Numbered from the stretch's first letter, positions 18,585-26,979 are shown. The stretch: 64,000 nt of DNA from Maribacter sp044594925 (GCF_044594925.1 NZ_CP138991.1:3534001-3598000); one strand, 5' to 3'. Notes: generated by a model from the sequence alone, not told the origin. Translations and numbers: made by a program.

Positions 18585-19109
18585 TTATTCAAATAATTTC
18601 TCTCCAAGCTCTAGCCAAGAGTTGGCTCTTTCAAAACCTTCCGTGTGCACATTATGCGGGGAAGCAAATTGGATACCTCTCCCATCAAAGTTTGTAAGAT
18701 TATAACTGCGATCGTCTATAAGAATATCTCCTTTTAGAATATGTTTGTGACCACATAGTATTCTGTTTTGCCAAGGGATAAAGGGAAAATGTTCATCCAG
18801 CCAATCACTCTTTTCTTCCAATGAATTTGGAAATTGCATCGCAGCGGATGCAATATAAACATCATGCTTTTTAGATAATTGTAGCAATACTTCTTGGCTA
18901 TGGTCAATAACCTTTAGTTCTTTAAAGAAACCGGTGCGTGTAGCATGTTTACGAACACTTTCTTGATGGGCCTCTGGTACCATTTTCCAAACCTCGGTTC
19001 CCGAACATTTTTCTGTAGTTAAGCTTCCATTAAATTCAGCATTGTAAATTTTGATGTGCTCACCATAAGTATCAGCTATTACCTCATCCATGTCTACGAA
19101 TATTACCAT
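18585..19109 (-). CDS. 5'(3')-deoxyribonucleotidase-like HAD phosphatase
   Basis: 174 residues. HAD motif I is MVIFVDMDEVIAD (nucleophile and acid/base Asp at residues 6 and 8). Motif II is the IASAAMQFPNS region, and motif III/IV is GDILIDDRSYNLTNF. Length and motifs fit the bacterial NT5C-type pyrimidine 5'-deoxynucleotidase family, which dephosphorylates dNMPs. The gene is convergent with the TPR gene. A copy of its last 55 bases lies 2.3 kb away next to the phytase gene. Confidence 0.9.
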   Translation of the reverse strand: MVIFVDMDEVIADTYGEHIKIYNAEFNGSLTTEKCSGTEVWKMVPEAHQESVRKHATRTGFFKELKVIDHSQEVLLQLSKKHDVYIASAAMQFPNSLEEKSDWLDEHFPFIPWQNRILCGHKHILKGDILIDDRSYNLTNFDGRGIQFASPHNVHTEGFERANSWLELGEKLFE

Positions 19110-19209
19110 GTCATATAATTTTTTACGAAGAACGGTAAAACCTTAAAATATTAGAAGGAAACGGGTAAAAGATAAATTTTAAGTAAATAAATTAAGTTTG
19201 AAAACTAAT

Positions 19210-20313
19210 TTACCACTGCTGGTTCTTAAAACCATTGGTCTTGGCAAACTTGATGGTGTCGCCTAAATAATCTTCTAAATTATAAGCGGGTATCGGTAAT
19301 ATTTGTTGTAGTAGCGTGGTGTCCCATTCGCAGGGTTCAGAAGTTAGGTATGGTGTTAAATGCACCCCTATGGTATCGTAATAAAACTGCTCTAGTTTAG
19401 ATTCAAAACCAGAGGTAGTATTTATTACGTTTTGGGTAATACTAAAATTATCAAAGGCTACTGTTTCTAAAATTTTTGTAATTCCTCTGGTAATATGCGT
19501 GGTTTTGGAATGTACTATGTTCAGTTGTTCTATTGCAGTATCTAGTACCGCCACAATTACCTTGGCCGCATAATCCGTAGGAATAATATTTAAACCACTT
19601 TCTGTGTTCGCGGTAATACGCACAGGGTCTGTTGAGGTATTTCTATGAAAGAATTTCGCAAACAGATAAAATACCATGTATTTAGATATAAAATAGTTGG
19701 GTGTGTCCATGATGTTACCACCAAGTACACTTGGTCTTAAAATTTGAACTGGAATACCTATAGCTGCTCCTGCTTGGGTTATATACTTTTCAGAAGCATA
19801 TTTTGAAGCTTCATAATGATTTCTATGAGCGGTGGGTGCCGTTTTCAGATAATCGTTGGGGAGAAGCCCTCCAACATTTCCTGCTGAAAAAGCGGTGCTT
19901 ATATAAATGAACTTATCTATATATCTACTATAGGCCTCAAAGATTGCTTTTGTAAATTCAAAATTTTCTTTAAAAATCTCGTCTTTTGCTTCAGGAGCGG
20001 TAGATAGGTTAACAAAGCCCGCGGAGTGTATAAAATGGGTAATCCGTACGCCGTCTAAAAAACGTTCGGGATTTAAAATATCCTTAGCCGAAACTACTAT
20101 AATTTTGGCGCGTATGGCAGCCAGGTTATTCTTAATGAATATTGGAGCAAAATCACTTTGCAGCATTTTACGAATACGCTCCTTTGATGAAACCGATTTT
20201 TTTTCTCTTACGGGCAGGTAAATGTTTTCAATGCTAGAAAATTTTTCTTCCAACAGGGAAAATAAAACTTGGGAACCTAAAGTTCCCGTGGCACCGGTAA
20301 GTAAAATTTGCAT
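19210..20313 (-). CDS. NAD(P)-dependent thioester reductase-like extended SDR
   Basis: 367 residues. The Rossmann nucleotide motif is LLTGATGTLGSQVLFSLLEE at residues 4-23. The SDR Tyr-Lys pair is in YEASKYASEKYI (near residue 168-172). The region HFIHSAGFVNLS and the ILRPSVLGG motif fit the NAD_binding_4 (fatty acyl-CoA reductase/thioester reductase) group. It has no carrier or adenylation domain, so it is a stand-alone reductase or epimerase-like enzyme of unknown substrate. A phosphopantetheinyl transferase lies about 1.6 kb away, but on the other strand with ahcY between. Confidence 0.8.
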   Translation of the reverse strand: MQILLTGATGTLGSQVLFSLLEEKFSSIENIYLPVREKKSVSSKERIRKMLQSDFAPIFIKNNLAAIRAKIIVVSAKDILNPERFLDGVRITHFIHSAGFVNLSTAPEAKDEIFKENFEFTKAIFEAYSRYIDKFIYISTAFSAGNVGGLLPNDYLKTAPTAHRNHYEASKYASEKYITQAGAAIGIPVQILRPSVLGGNIMDTPNYFISKYMVFYLFAKFFHRNTSTDPVRITANTESGLNIIPTDYAAKVIVAVLDTAIEQLNIVHSKTTHITRGITKILETVAFDNFSITQNVINTTSGFESKLEQFYYDTIGVHLTPYLTSEPCEWDTTLLQQILPIPAYNLEDYLGDTIKFAKTNGFKNQQW

Positions 20314-20352
20314 GGCAAGTCCGTTGAGCCAGCAAATATCGCACTAAATAAA

Positions 20353-20394
20353 GAAAAACCCTTACGCCTTTTTAAAGAAAAGGTGTAAGGGTTA
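20353..20394 (-). terminator. Rho-independent terminator of ahcY
   Basis: On the minus strand AACCCTTACACCTTTTCTTT is followed by AAAAAGGCGTAAGGGTTTTTC: an arm of about 13 pairs with a T-run, 35 bases after the ahcY stop. It separates ahcY from the reductase gene downstream. Confidence 0.85.
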
Positions 20395-20428
20395 GGTTTA
20401 AATTAAAAGTATGCTGTAAGCAGCATTC

Positions 20429-21745
20429 TTAATATCTGTAATATTCGGGTTTAAAAGGCCCTTCTACGGTTACTCCAATATAATCAGCCTGATCTTTCTT
20501 AAGCTCTGTAAGTTCCGCTCCTAAACGGGATAAGTGCAGTTTGGCCACTTTTTCGTCTAAGTGTTTTGGTAGCATGTAGACATCGTTTTCATAGTTCTCC
20601 TTATGATTCCATAATTCTATTTGTGCCAAAGTTTGGTTGGTAAAAGAATTACTCATTACAAAACTTGGGTGTCCCGTAGCGCATCCTAAATTTACCAAAC
20701 GGCCTTCTGCTAGGATAATAATATCCTTACCATCAATAGTGTACTTATCTACTTGCGGCTTAATTTCATCCTTGGTGTTGCCATGATTGTTGTTTAACCA
20801 AGCCATATCAATCTCATTATCAAAATGACCAATATTACAAACAATGGCTTTGTCCTTTAACGCTTCAAAATGCTCAGCTCTTATAATATCCTTGTTTCCT
20901 GTGGTGGTGATTACAATATCTGCATTCCCGATTACAGTTTCTAGTTTTTTCACCTCAAAACCATCCATACAAGCCTGCAAGGCACAAATAGGGTCAATTT
21001 CTGTTACCGTAACAATAGAGCCTGCTCCTTTAAACGAAGCGGCTGTTCCTTTTCCTACATCACCATATCCGGCAACCACAACTTTTTTACCCGCTAACAT
21101 GGTATCCGTAGCTCTGCGGATGGCATCTACTGCACTTTCACGACAACCGTACTTATTGTCAAACTTAGATTTGGTTACAGAATCGTTTACATTGATAGCT
21201 GGCATGGGCAAGGTGCCATTTTTTACACGCTCATATAAGCGGTGCACCCCAGTGGTGGTTTCTTCCGAAAGTCCGTTAATTCCAGACGCTAGTTCAGGAT
21301 ATCTGTCTAACACCATGTTGGTTAAATCTCCACCGTCATCTAAAATCATGTTCAATGGTTTGCGATCTTCCCCAAAAAATAAGGTCTGTTCTATACACCA
21401 ATCAAACTCTTCCTCGTTCATTCCTTTCCACGCATAAACAGGTACACCTGCTTCTGCGATAGCTGCTGCGGCTTGGTCTTGGGTAGAGAAGATATTACAA
21501 GAACTCCACGTGACATCCGCACCAAGTGCTACTAAGGTTTCAATCAGTACCGCCGTTTGTATGGTCATATGCAAACAACCGGCAATTCGTGCGCCTTTTA
21601 GGGGTTGTTCATTTTTGTATTCTTCTCTCAAAGCCATTAATCCTGGCATCTCTGCTTCCGCTAAATCAATTTCTTTTCTTCCCCATCCGGCTAGACTAAT
21701 ATCCTTTACTTTATAAGGTACAAATGGAATAGTTTTGGTGCTCAT
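20429..21745 (-). CDS. ahcY: Adenosylhomocysteinase
   Basis: 438 residues, full length. It hydrolyses S-adenosylhomocysteine to adenosine and homocysteine in the activated-methyl cycle. Diagnostic segments: KPLKGARIAGCLHMTIQTAV-type N-terminus (here EQPLKGARIAGCLHMTIQ), NVNDSVTKSKFDNKYGCRES with the catalytic Lys and Asp, VVAGYGDVGKG (NAD site), and the C-terminus LSRLGAELTELKKDQADYIGV ending PFKPEYYRY. It has its own terminator and is divergent from the PPTase gene. A candidate -7 box TACCTTTG lies on the minus strand at 21844-21851. Confidence 0.98.
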   Translation of the reverse strand: MSTKTIPFVPYKVKDISLAGWGRKEIDLAEAEMPGLMALREEYKNEQPLKGARIAGCLHMTIQTAVLIETLVALGADVTWSSCNIFSTQDQAAAAIAEAGVPVYAWKGMNEEEFDWCIEQTLFFGEDRKPLNMILDDGGDLTNMVLDRYPELASGINGLSEETTTGVHRLYERVKNGTLPMPAINVNDSVTKSKFDNKYGCRESAVDAIRRATDTMLAGKKVVVAGYGDVGKGTAASFKGAGSIVTVTEIDPICALQACMDGFEVKKLETVIGNADIVITTTGNKDIIRAEHFEALKDKAIVCNIGHFDNEIDMAWLNNNHGNTKDEIKPQVDKYTIDGKDIIILAEGRLVNLGCATGHPSFVMSNSFTNQTLAQIELWNHKENYENDVYMLPKHLDEKVAKLHLSRLGAELTELKKDQADYIGVTVEGPFKPEYYRY

Positions 21746-21871
21746 CTTTTTATTATTTTATCTTTGATATATTACTTGGATGCCTTTTACCTCTATTTTG
21801 GAGAGGTCAAAGATGCAATTTTGCAGCTTTGGGTGAGGCTTTGCAAAGGTACGAAATAGACAAAGAACCCC

Positions 21872-22507
21872 ATGCCGCTTTACAAAACTATAACAGTAAA
21901 TAAAGATACTTTCATTGCTATTTGGAAGGTTGATGAATCGGAGGAATATTTAGGCGAGGGGATTGTTTTAAGTCAAAACTGTCAACTTCGTTATGATGGC
22001 ATGAAATCCGAAATGCATCGTAGGGCCTTTTTAAGTATTCGTCATCTTTTGGCCCTGTACGATTATGTGGATGAAGATTTAATTTATAATGAAGCAGGGA
22101 AACCGCATTTAAAAGATGGCAAGCATATTTCTATAACCCACTCCCATAATTTTACAGGTATCATTATCAGTAGTAGTGACGAAGTTGGTATTGATATTGA
22201 AATGCAGCGGGATAAGATATTGAGAATAGCACATAAATTTACTCCATTTGAGGAATACCGAACTTTGGCCAATACTGCTGCAATTGTTAGGAAATTGACC
22301 ATAGTTTGGGGGGCAAAGGAGTCGCTTTACAAAATATACGGGCAGCAAGGAATCAGTTTTTTACGTCATATAAACGTTTCCGATTTCTCCTTTGCCGATG
22401 AAAAAACCAATGCAGAAATATTATATAAGGGAGATAAATCTCAGTACAGTATTAATTTTTTGGAGTTTGAAGGCTTTACCTGTGTATATGCACTTCGTTT
22501 AAGTTGA
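21872..22507 (+). CDS. 4'-phosphopantetheinyl transferase superfamily protein
   Basis: 211 residues, Sfp-type architecture. Magnesium/CoA motif GIDIEM at ~108-113 and the second motif WGAKESLYKIYG at ~146-157 are intact. HISITHSHNFTGI is the expected preceding motif. It transfers phosphopantetheine from CoA to carrier proteins. Single-copy enzymes of this size in flavobacteria probably serve fatty-acid or other carrier domains; no synthase is nearby. It is divergent from ahcY. Confidence 0.88.
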   Translation: MPLYKTITVNKDTFIAIWKVDESEEYLGEGIVLSQNCQLRYDGMKSEMHRRAFLSIRHLLALYDYVDEDLIYNEAGKPHLKDGKHISITHSHNFTGIIISSSDEVGIDIEMQRDKILRIAHKFTPFEEYRTLANTAAIVRKLTIVWGAKESLYKIYGQQGISFLRHINVSDFSFADEKTNAEILYKGDKSQYSINFLEFEGFTCVYALRLS

Positions 22508-22572
22508 ATGTTGAAAAAACGAATTAAAATACGAAATAATTATAGTACCTCCCTAAACCCTAAACCCTCATT

Positions 22573-22833
22573 ATGAATATATCAGTAGAGCTTACTTTTT
22601 CTCCCTTGCAGGATGATTTTGAAGAACATATTATCAACTTCATTAAAAAACTGAGGGCCTCAGGAATTACGATACTTGAAAATCCTTTAAGTACCCAAGT
22701 TTACGGAGAATATGATGCTGTAATGGAAGTTTTAAATCAAGAAATTAAAACAGCCTTTGAATTAATGGATAGAGGCCTGCTCTATATGAAGCTGGTAAAA
22801 TCTGACAGAAGCGATTATGAGCCTCATTTTTGA
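22573..22833 (+). CDS. Thiamine-binding protein of the DUF77/MTH1187 family
   Basis: 86 residues with a ferredoxin-like fold: MNISVELTFSPLQDDFEEHI, STQVYGEYDAVMEVLNQEIKTAFE and a C-terminal strand VKLVKSD-like segment. Proteins of this family (relatives of YkoF) bind thiamine in the cytosol. The gene overlaps the PnuC-family transporter by 17 nt, which suggests translational coupling and that the transporter may carry thiamine or that vitamin uptake is coordinated. No TPP riboswitch was seen upstream, unlike the 31.6 kb operon. Confidence 0.85.
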   Translation: MNISVELTFSPLQDDFEEHIINFIKKLRASGITILENPLSTQVYGEYDAVMEVLNQEIKTAFELMDRGLLYMKLVKSDRSDYEPHF

Positions 22834-23449
22834 TTGGATTTTTGGGCAATATGAGGGCACGCCATCACATCTAGTAATATTAGAGATGATCGGCGTTTTC
22901 TTTGGCTTTCTAAGCGTATGGTATTCCAAGCAAGAAAATATTCTTGTTTTTCCAACAGGAATTATTAGCACGGGAATATTTGTTTATATTCTTTTGGTCT
23001 TTGGTCTGCTGGGAGATATGCTCATTAATGCCTATTACTTTTCCATGAGTGTATTTGGTTGGTATGTCTGGACAAGGAAAGTAGATGGCACCCATTTTAT
23101 ACCCATAACTAGAACCACGTTAAAAGAAAAAAAATGGTCTGTTATACTATTTGTATCCACAGTCCTGTTCGTATGTACAGTATATTGGTTTTTTGACAAG
23201 TTTAATAATTGGACAGCCTATGTAGACACATGTACTACCGCTATCTTTTTCGTAGGAATGTGGCTTATGGCAAAGAAGAAATTAGAAAACTGGATTTATT
23301 GGATAATCGGAGATATTATATCCGTACCCTTGTATTGGTACAAAGGGCTTATATTTACATCACTTCAGTTCTTTTTATTTACCATTATTGCTATTTACGG
23401 ATACCTCGCATGGAAGAAAAGTATAAACAACAACCTTCAGACCTCTTAA
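22817..23449 (+). CDS. pnuC: PnuC-family vitamin transporter (nicotinamide riboside or thiamine)
   Basis: 210 residues with seven or eight hydrophobic helices. The SVFGWYVWTRK segment corresponds to the substrate-contact WxxW region of PnuC proteins, and IGDIISVPLYWYKGL to the second. Start ATG at 22817 lies inside the upstream DUF77 gene. The downstream overlapping gene is a NadR-type kinase, which argues for nicotinamide riboside as substrate; the upstream thiamine-binding gene argues for thiamine. PnuC proteins work by facilitated diffusion and metabolic trapping by a kinase, which favours the nicotinamide riboside reading. Confidence 0.85.
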   Translation: MSLIFDWIFGQYEGTPSHLVILEMIGVFFGFLSVWYSKQENILVFPTGIISTGIFVYILLVFGLLGDMLINAYYFSMSVFGWYVWTRKVDGTHFIPITRTTLKEKKWSVILFVSTVLFVCTVYWFFDKFNNWTAYVDTCTTAIFFVGMWLMAKKKLENWIYWIIGDIISVPLYWYKGLIFTSLQFFLFTIIAIYGYLAWKKSINNNLQTS

Positions 23450-23973
23450 AAATAGTTCTTTTTGGACCCGAATCTACGGGAAAAACAACCCTGTCAGAAC
23501 AGTTGGCAAGGCACTACAATACGGTCTGGGTACCAGAGTATGCACGTGAGTATTTACAGCAGAAGTGGAACAATGAACGAAAAACCTGCGAACCGCATGA
23601 CTTATTGCCCATAGCCGCTGGGCAAATGCAGTTGGAGAATAGTCTGATCAAAAAAGCTACAGAAATTTTGATATGCGATACAGATTTATTGGAGACAAAA
23701 GTATATTCGGAGGCATATTATATTGGCGATTGTGATCCCATTCTTGAAAAACATGCCTTGCAGAATAAATATGACCTGTATTTCCTAACCTACATAGATA
23801 TTCCCTGGGAGGCTGATGATTTACGGGATAAACCCGAAGAACGAGAAGAAATGTTTTCTTATTTTAAAAACACATTAGAGAAATACAACCGTAATTTTAT
23901 TATATTAAAGGGAAATAAAAAAGAGCGTTTAAAAACGGCTATAGAACACATAGATAAGTTACTAGAAAAATGA
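23410..23973 (+). CDS. NadR-type ATPase / ribosylnicotinamide kinase-like protein
   Basis: 187 residues from the ATG at 23410, which overlaps pnuC by 40 nt; a longer in-frame extension upstream only reads pnuC in another frame. The P-loop GPESTGKTTLSEQLA (residues ~18-32) and VPEYAREYL match the kinase half of NadR. The adenylyltransferase and DNA-binding domains are absent. It probably phosphorylates nicotinamide riboside brought in by PnuC. Its stop overlaps the DUF4301 start as ATGA. Confidence 0.87.
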   Translation: MEEKYKQQPSDLLKIVLFGPESTGKTTLSEQLARHYNTVWVPEYAREYLQQKWNNERKTCEPHDLLPIAAGQMQLENSLIKKATEILICDTDLLETKVYSEAYYIGDCDPILEKHALQNKYDLYFLTYIDIPWEADDLRDKPEEREEMFSYFKNTLEKYNRNFIILKGNKKERLKTAIEHIDKLLEK

Positions 23974-25508
23974 TTGAATTTACGAAGCAAGATAAAGAGC
24001 AGTTAAAGTCCAAAGGTATATCTGAAACTAAGGTCAGCGCACAGATTGAAACATTTAAAGAGGGCATTCCCTTCGTTAATTTACAGCGAGCTGCGGTAGT
24101 CGGTGATGGTATTTATCGGTTTACCAAAGAAGAAGAGCAGGATTTGGTCGGGAATTATGAGAACAACGCCATAGCCCTTTCTATATTAAAATTTGTTCCT
24201 GCGTCTGGTGCTGCTTCCCGTATGTTCAAGGCCTTGTTTAGTTTTTTAGACGCCTATAATCCAAAAGAAGAATCCTTTGAAGCATACTTAGAGCGTTCCA
24301 ACGATAAGGATATGAACGTATTTGCAGAAGGGATGAAAAATTTTCCTTTTTACCAAAAAGTCAAGGATAGGCTTAATTCGGAAAGTACTACCAAAGGAGA
24401 AGAGGTTTATGCATTTGTTTCTGAGATGATGTCGGAAGATGCATTAAACTATGGTTTTTATCCTAAGGGATTACTGCCCTTTCATAAATACGAAGAAAGT
24501 ACGGCGACGCCATTCGAGGAGCATTTAAAGGAAGGAGCGCTCTATGGCTCCTCTAAGGGAAATGCTAAACTCCATTTTACCATTTCTGAGCAACATGAAG
24601 AAATGTTCAAGAAAGAATTTTCACAAGTGGAAAATCGGGTTTCTAAAAGTACGGACACGGATTTTACTGTGGATTACTCATTCCAAAAATCAGCAACGGA
24701 TACTATTGCAGTGGATATGAAGAATAAACCTTTTAGAAACAGTGACGGCTCCCTATTGTTTAGACCCGGAGGTCATGGTGCTTTAATTGAAAACCTGAAC
24801 GAACAGGATGCGGATATAATCTTTATTAAAAATATAGATAATGTAGCGGTTATGCGCGATGCGGATGCCGTAGCCAAGAGTAAAAAAATATTGGCAGGAG
24901 TATTATTAAATGCACAGGAAAAGGCCTTTAATTATACCAAACTAATACAGAATGGTGACATCGACGATAGCCAGCGTACAGAAATAAAAGAATTTTTGGA
25001 GTCTAAACTTAATGCAAGATTCGTTGATGGTTATATGAATCTTACCAAAGAAGAACAACTACAGGTACTTCAAAAGAAATTACAACGCCCAATCAGGGTC
25101 TGTGGTATGGTAAAGAATGAAGGTGAGCCTGGGGGTGGTCCGTTTTGGATAACTAATGCGCAAGGAGAGTTGTCACTTCAGATTATAGAATCGGCTCAGA
25201 TAGATATGTCTGACCAAGAGCAAGTAGCTATTTTAAAGAATGCTACACACTTTAATCCAGTAGATTTGGTTTGTGGAGTTCGCAATCACAAAGGAGAAAA
25301 ACTAGATTTATTAAAATTCGTAGATCACAAACAGGGCTTTATTACCGGAAAAACTAAAGACGGAAAGGAGCTAAAGGCCTTAGAACTCCCAGGATTATGG
25401 AACGGTGCTATGGCATACTGGAACACGATTTTTGTAGAGGTTCCCTTGGTAACTTTTAATCCGGTAAAAACGGTAAACGACTTATTAAAACCTTCACATC
25501 AAGGTTAA
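23970..25508 (+). CDS. DUF4301 family protein
   Basis: 512 residues, cytosolic, no signal peptide. Glycine-rich and basic motifs are seen early (LKFVPASGAASRMFKALFSF) and in the middle (FRPGGHGALIENLNEQDADIIFIKNIDN), a pattern like nucleotidyl- or sugar-phosphate-binding folds; KNEGEPGGGPFW is another strongly conserved stretch. The family is common in Bacteroidota and uncharacterised. Four-base overlap with the kinase gene puts it in the DUF77-pnuC-kinase operon, so a role in cofactor or nucleotide metabolism is plausible but unproven. Confidence 0.85.
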   Translation: MIEFTKQDKEQLKSKGISETKVSAQIETFKEGIPFVNLQRAAVVGDGIYRFTKEEEQDLVGNYENNAIALSILKFVPASGAASRMFKALFSFLDAYNPKEESFEAYLERSNDKDMNVFAEGMKNFPFYQKVKDRLNSESTTKGEEVYAFVSEMMSEDALNYGFYPKGLLPFHKYEESTATPFEEHLKEGALYGSSKGNAKLHFTISEQHEEMFKKEFSQVENRVSKSTDTDFTVDYSFQKSATDTIAVDMKNKPFRNSDGSLLFRPGGHGALIENLNEQDADIIFIKNIDNVAVMRDADAVAKSKKILAGVLLNAQEKAFNYTKLIQNGDIDDSQRTEIKEFLESKLNARFVDGYMNLTKEEQLQVLQKKLQRPIRVCGMVKNEGEPGGGPFWITNAQGELSLQIIESAQIDMSDQEQVAILKNATHFNPVDLVCGVRNHKGEKLDLLKFVDHKQGFITGKTKDGKELKALELPGLWNGAMAYWNTIFVEVPLVTFNPVKTVNDLLKPSHQG

Positions 25509-25524
25509 TTAACTTTATTTCTTG

Positions 25525-25565
25525 AACAGCAGAAGTGTGTATGTATTACACACTTCTGTTGTTTC
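25525..25565 (+). terminator. Hairpin terminator after the DUF4301 operon
   Basis: CAGAAGTGTGTA-TGTAT-TACACACTTCTG (12 perfect pairs) followed by TTGTTTC. The T-run is interrupted, so termination may be moderate. Confidence 0.65.
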
Positions 25566-25702
25566 TGGACAGTTTTACCCATCCCTTTTAAATAGCTTTA
25601 ATTTGTAAGAAGCTAATTTTCAAATAGTTGTGTCTATATATTTTCTGTGGTATGATTTTTCTACTATACCTGACAAGAATGTTTAATTTAAAAATAGATA
25701 AA

Positions 25703-26002
25703 ATGAAAAAGTTAGTTTATGTTATCGTAATCGTATTGGGAGGAATAGTGTTAAATGCTGCCGAGGAACCAAAAGTTCAGGATATGCTTGTGGAAGAATT
25801 GATTATTCAAGATTTCACAGAGATTTCTACCTCTGACCTTCCGCAGGCAGTGATTGATGCTTTGAGCACAGATTTTCCAAGTGCTACTTTAAACAAGGCC
25901 TATGTAAATGGTGAGGGACAATATAAATTAGAAATTGCTAAAGAAGACGGTAGTACAGCCGAGTTGTATGCAGATGCAGAAGGCAACTGGTTAGAAATGT
26001 AA
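25703..26002 (+). CDS. Secreted PepSY-like small protein, paralog 1
   Basis: 99 residues from the ATG at 25703; the frame is open further upstream, but only here does it begin with a proper signal peptide (KKLVYVIVIVLGGIVLNAAE). The mature part has one PepSY-like (DUF2874-type) unit: SDLPQAVIDALSTDFPSA, NKAYVNGEGQYKLEIAKEDG, and LYADAEGNWLEM. It is closely similar to the 27183 gene and more distantly to the 26161 gene. Such domains in Bacteroidota are periplasmic and of unclear ligand. Own terminator. Confidence 0.85.
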   Translation: MKKLVYVIVIVLGGIVLNAAEEPKVQDMLVEELIIQDFTEISTSDLPQAVIDALSTDFPSATLNKAYVNGEGQYKLEIAKEDGSTAELYADAEGNWLEM

Positions 26003-26029
26003 TTGTTCTATATAGTTTGTTAGTTTAGT

Positions 26030-26057
26030 TAAAAGCTGCTTCGGCAGCTTTTTTATT
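26030..26057 (+). terminator. Terminator after PepSY paralog 1
   Basis: AAAAGCTGC-TTCG-GCAGCTTTTTT: a strong stem with the stable TTCG tetraloop and a T-run. Confidence 0.93.
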
Positions 26058-26160
26058 TTTCCGATAGTTAAAAAAGTATAAAATTTGTGCATGCAAACAT
26101 CTGTAAGCCGCTAGCGTCCGTAAATAGGGTAGATTACAATAATCATATTAAAATTATAGA

Positions 26161-26466
26161 ATGAAAAGATACGCGATACTAGCACTTGTTGCCATTGGAA
26201 CGATTTTTAATGCAGGAGCCAAGGATATTTCAAATTCAGGCGATAATTATTCAGTTGTTGTTACTACGGACGATTTTAAAAAAGTAAGTTCTAAAGAATT
26301 AACGCCACCCGTTGTGGAAGAATTGTTAAAACAATATCCTACTTCTAAGTTAGGAGCTGTTTACAAAAATTCTAATGGAGAGTTTAAACTTATCATGGTT
26401 TTAAAAAGCGGTACTAGAAGAACTGTTTATATAGATTCTTACGGTAATTGGTTCAAAAAGAATTAA
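26161..26466 (+). CDS. Secreted PepSY-like small protein, paralog 2 (divergent)
   Basis: 101 residues. Signal peptide MKRYAILALVAIGTIFNAGAK. The mature domain keeps the pattern of its neighbours (KELTPPVVEELLKQYPTSKL, YKNSNGEFKLIMVLKSG, YIDSYGNWFK) but has a basic C-terminus (FKKN) in place of the acidic EM/DM ending. It is the most diverged of the three paralogs. It lies in its own transcription unit with a strong terminator. Confidence 0.83.
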   Translation: MKRYAILALVAIGTIFNAGAKDISNSGDNYSVVVTTDDFKKVSSKELTPPVVEELLKQYPTSKLGAVYKNSNGEFKLIMVLKSGTRRTVYIDSYGNWFKKN

Positions 26467-26483
26467 ATACGAAGATTGAACAT

Positions 26484-26512
26484 AAAAAAAGCTGCCTAGT
26501 GCAGCTTTTTTT
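26484..26512 (+). terminator. Terminator after PepSY paralog 2
   Basis: AAAAAAAGCTGC-CTAGT-GCAGCTTTTTTT: stem of six GC-containing pairs extended by A-T pairs. It uses the same AGCTGC arms as the previous terminator with a different loop, and may also act on the opposite strand. Confidence 0.92.
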
Positions 26513-26576
26513 ATGTTCTAAAGTGACTTCATGAAAAAAAGCGTGTCTTATAAAATGTAGAACAAAAGAAAAGAAA

Positions 26577-26669
26577 ATGGTAACAATGGTGTTTGCAGCG
26601 GTAGGAACAGTAGTATGTGTAACATCTTTGTGTGTCATAGCAAGGATTTGCTGGGAAAAAGAATATTAA
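26577..26669 (+). CDS. Possible 30-residue small membrane protein
   Basis: MVTMVFAAVGTVVCVTSLCV then IARICWEKEY: one hydrophobic segment and a short charged tail, ATG to TAA. It lies 14 bp before the next small gene, in a gap otherwise without genes. Very short ORFs arise by chance, but a single clean transmembrane segment followed by a charged end favours a real peptide. No family recognised. Confidence 0.35.
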   Translation: MVTMVFAAVGTVVCVTSLCVIARICWEKEY

Positions 26670-26682
26670 TACAATTTTATAT

Positions 26683-26874
26683 ATGGAAGATATTTCAAAA
26701 TCAATTTTATTAGGTGTTTTTACGATCTGTTTTTGGGTCTTGTCCTCCATAATTTTAAATGAAGAGAAGAAAACACTTGCAGTAACCGACGAGGTAGTTG
26801 CAGAAAGAATAAATCATATAGATGAAACCTTTGTGGAAACACTAACTATTGACTATGAAGGTGCCACCAATTAA
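26683..26874 (+). CDS. Possible 63-residue small membrane protein
   Basis: One transmembrane segment (SILLGVFTICFWVLSSIIL, residues ~7-25) is followed by an acidic soluble tail (EEKKTLAVTDEVVAERINHIDETFVETLTIDYEG). It is near a second tiny membrane ORF and between PepSY paralogs 2 and 3. Its stop codon is inside the left arm of a long inverted repeat. I do not recognise it; it could be an accessory factor of the PepSY or two-component system. Confidence 0.45.
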   Translation: MEDISKSILLGVFTICFWVLSSIILNEEKKTLAVTDEVVAERINHIDETFVETLTIDYEGATN

Positions 26875-26940
26875 AACTTTTCCCCCAAATTGAGGTGATA
26901 CAGGATTTTTTTGAAGAATTAACCTGTTGAAGTTTTAATT
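26869..26940. other. Nested inverted repeat, possible structured RNA
   Basis: Outer arms AATTAAAACTT (26869-26879) and AAGTTTTAATT (26930-26940) are perfectly complementary. Inside them ACAGG (26900-26904) pairs with CCTGT (26923-26927). There is no T-run after the 3' arm. It starts at the stop codon of the 63-residue ORF. The following 40 bases lead to a separate terminator hairpin, so this could be the core of a small RNA or a 3' stability element. Confidence 0.4.
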
Positions 26941-26979
26941 ATGACTTTAGAAGTTCGGTTTTTTTGGTTGGTTGTGAAG

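Noticed and set aside
20844..21437. Plus-strand ORF of 197 codons opposite ahcY
   Set aside because: Fully antisense to a highly conserved gene with biased codon use; no protein features.
23209..23409. Longer N-terminus for the NadR-type kinase
   Set aside because: This stretch reads the pnuC gene in another frame. The kinase P-loop domain begins directly after the ATG at 23410.
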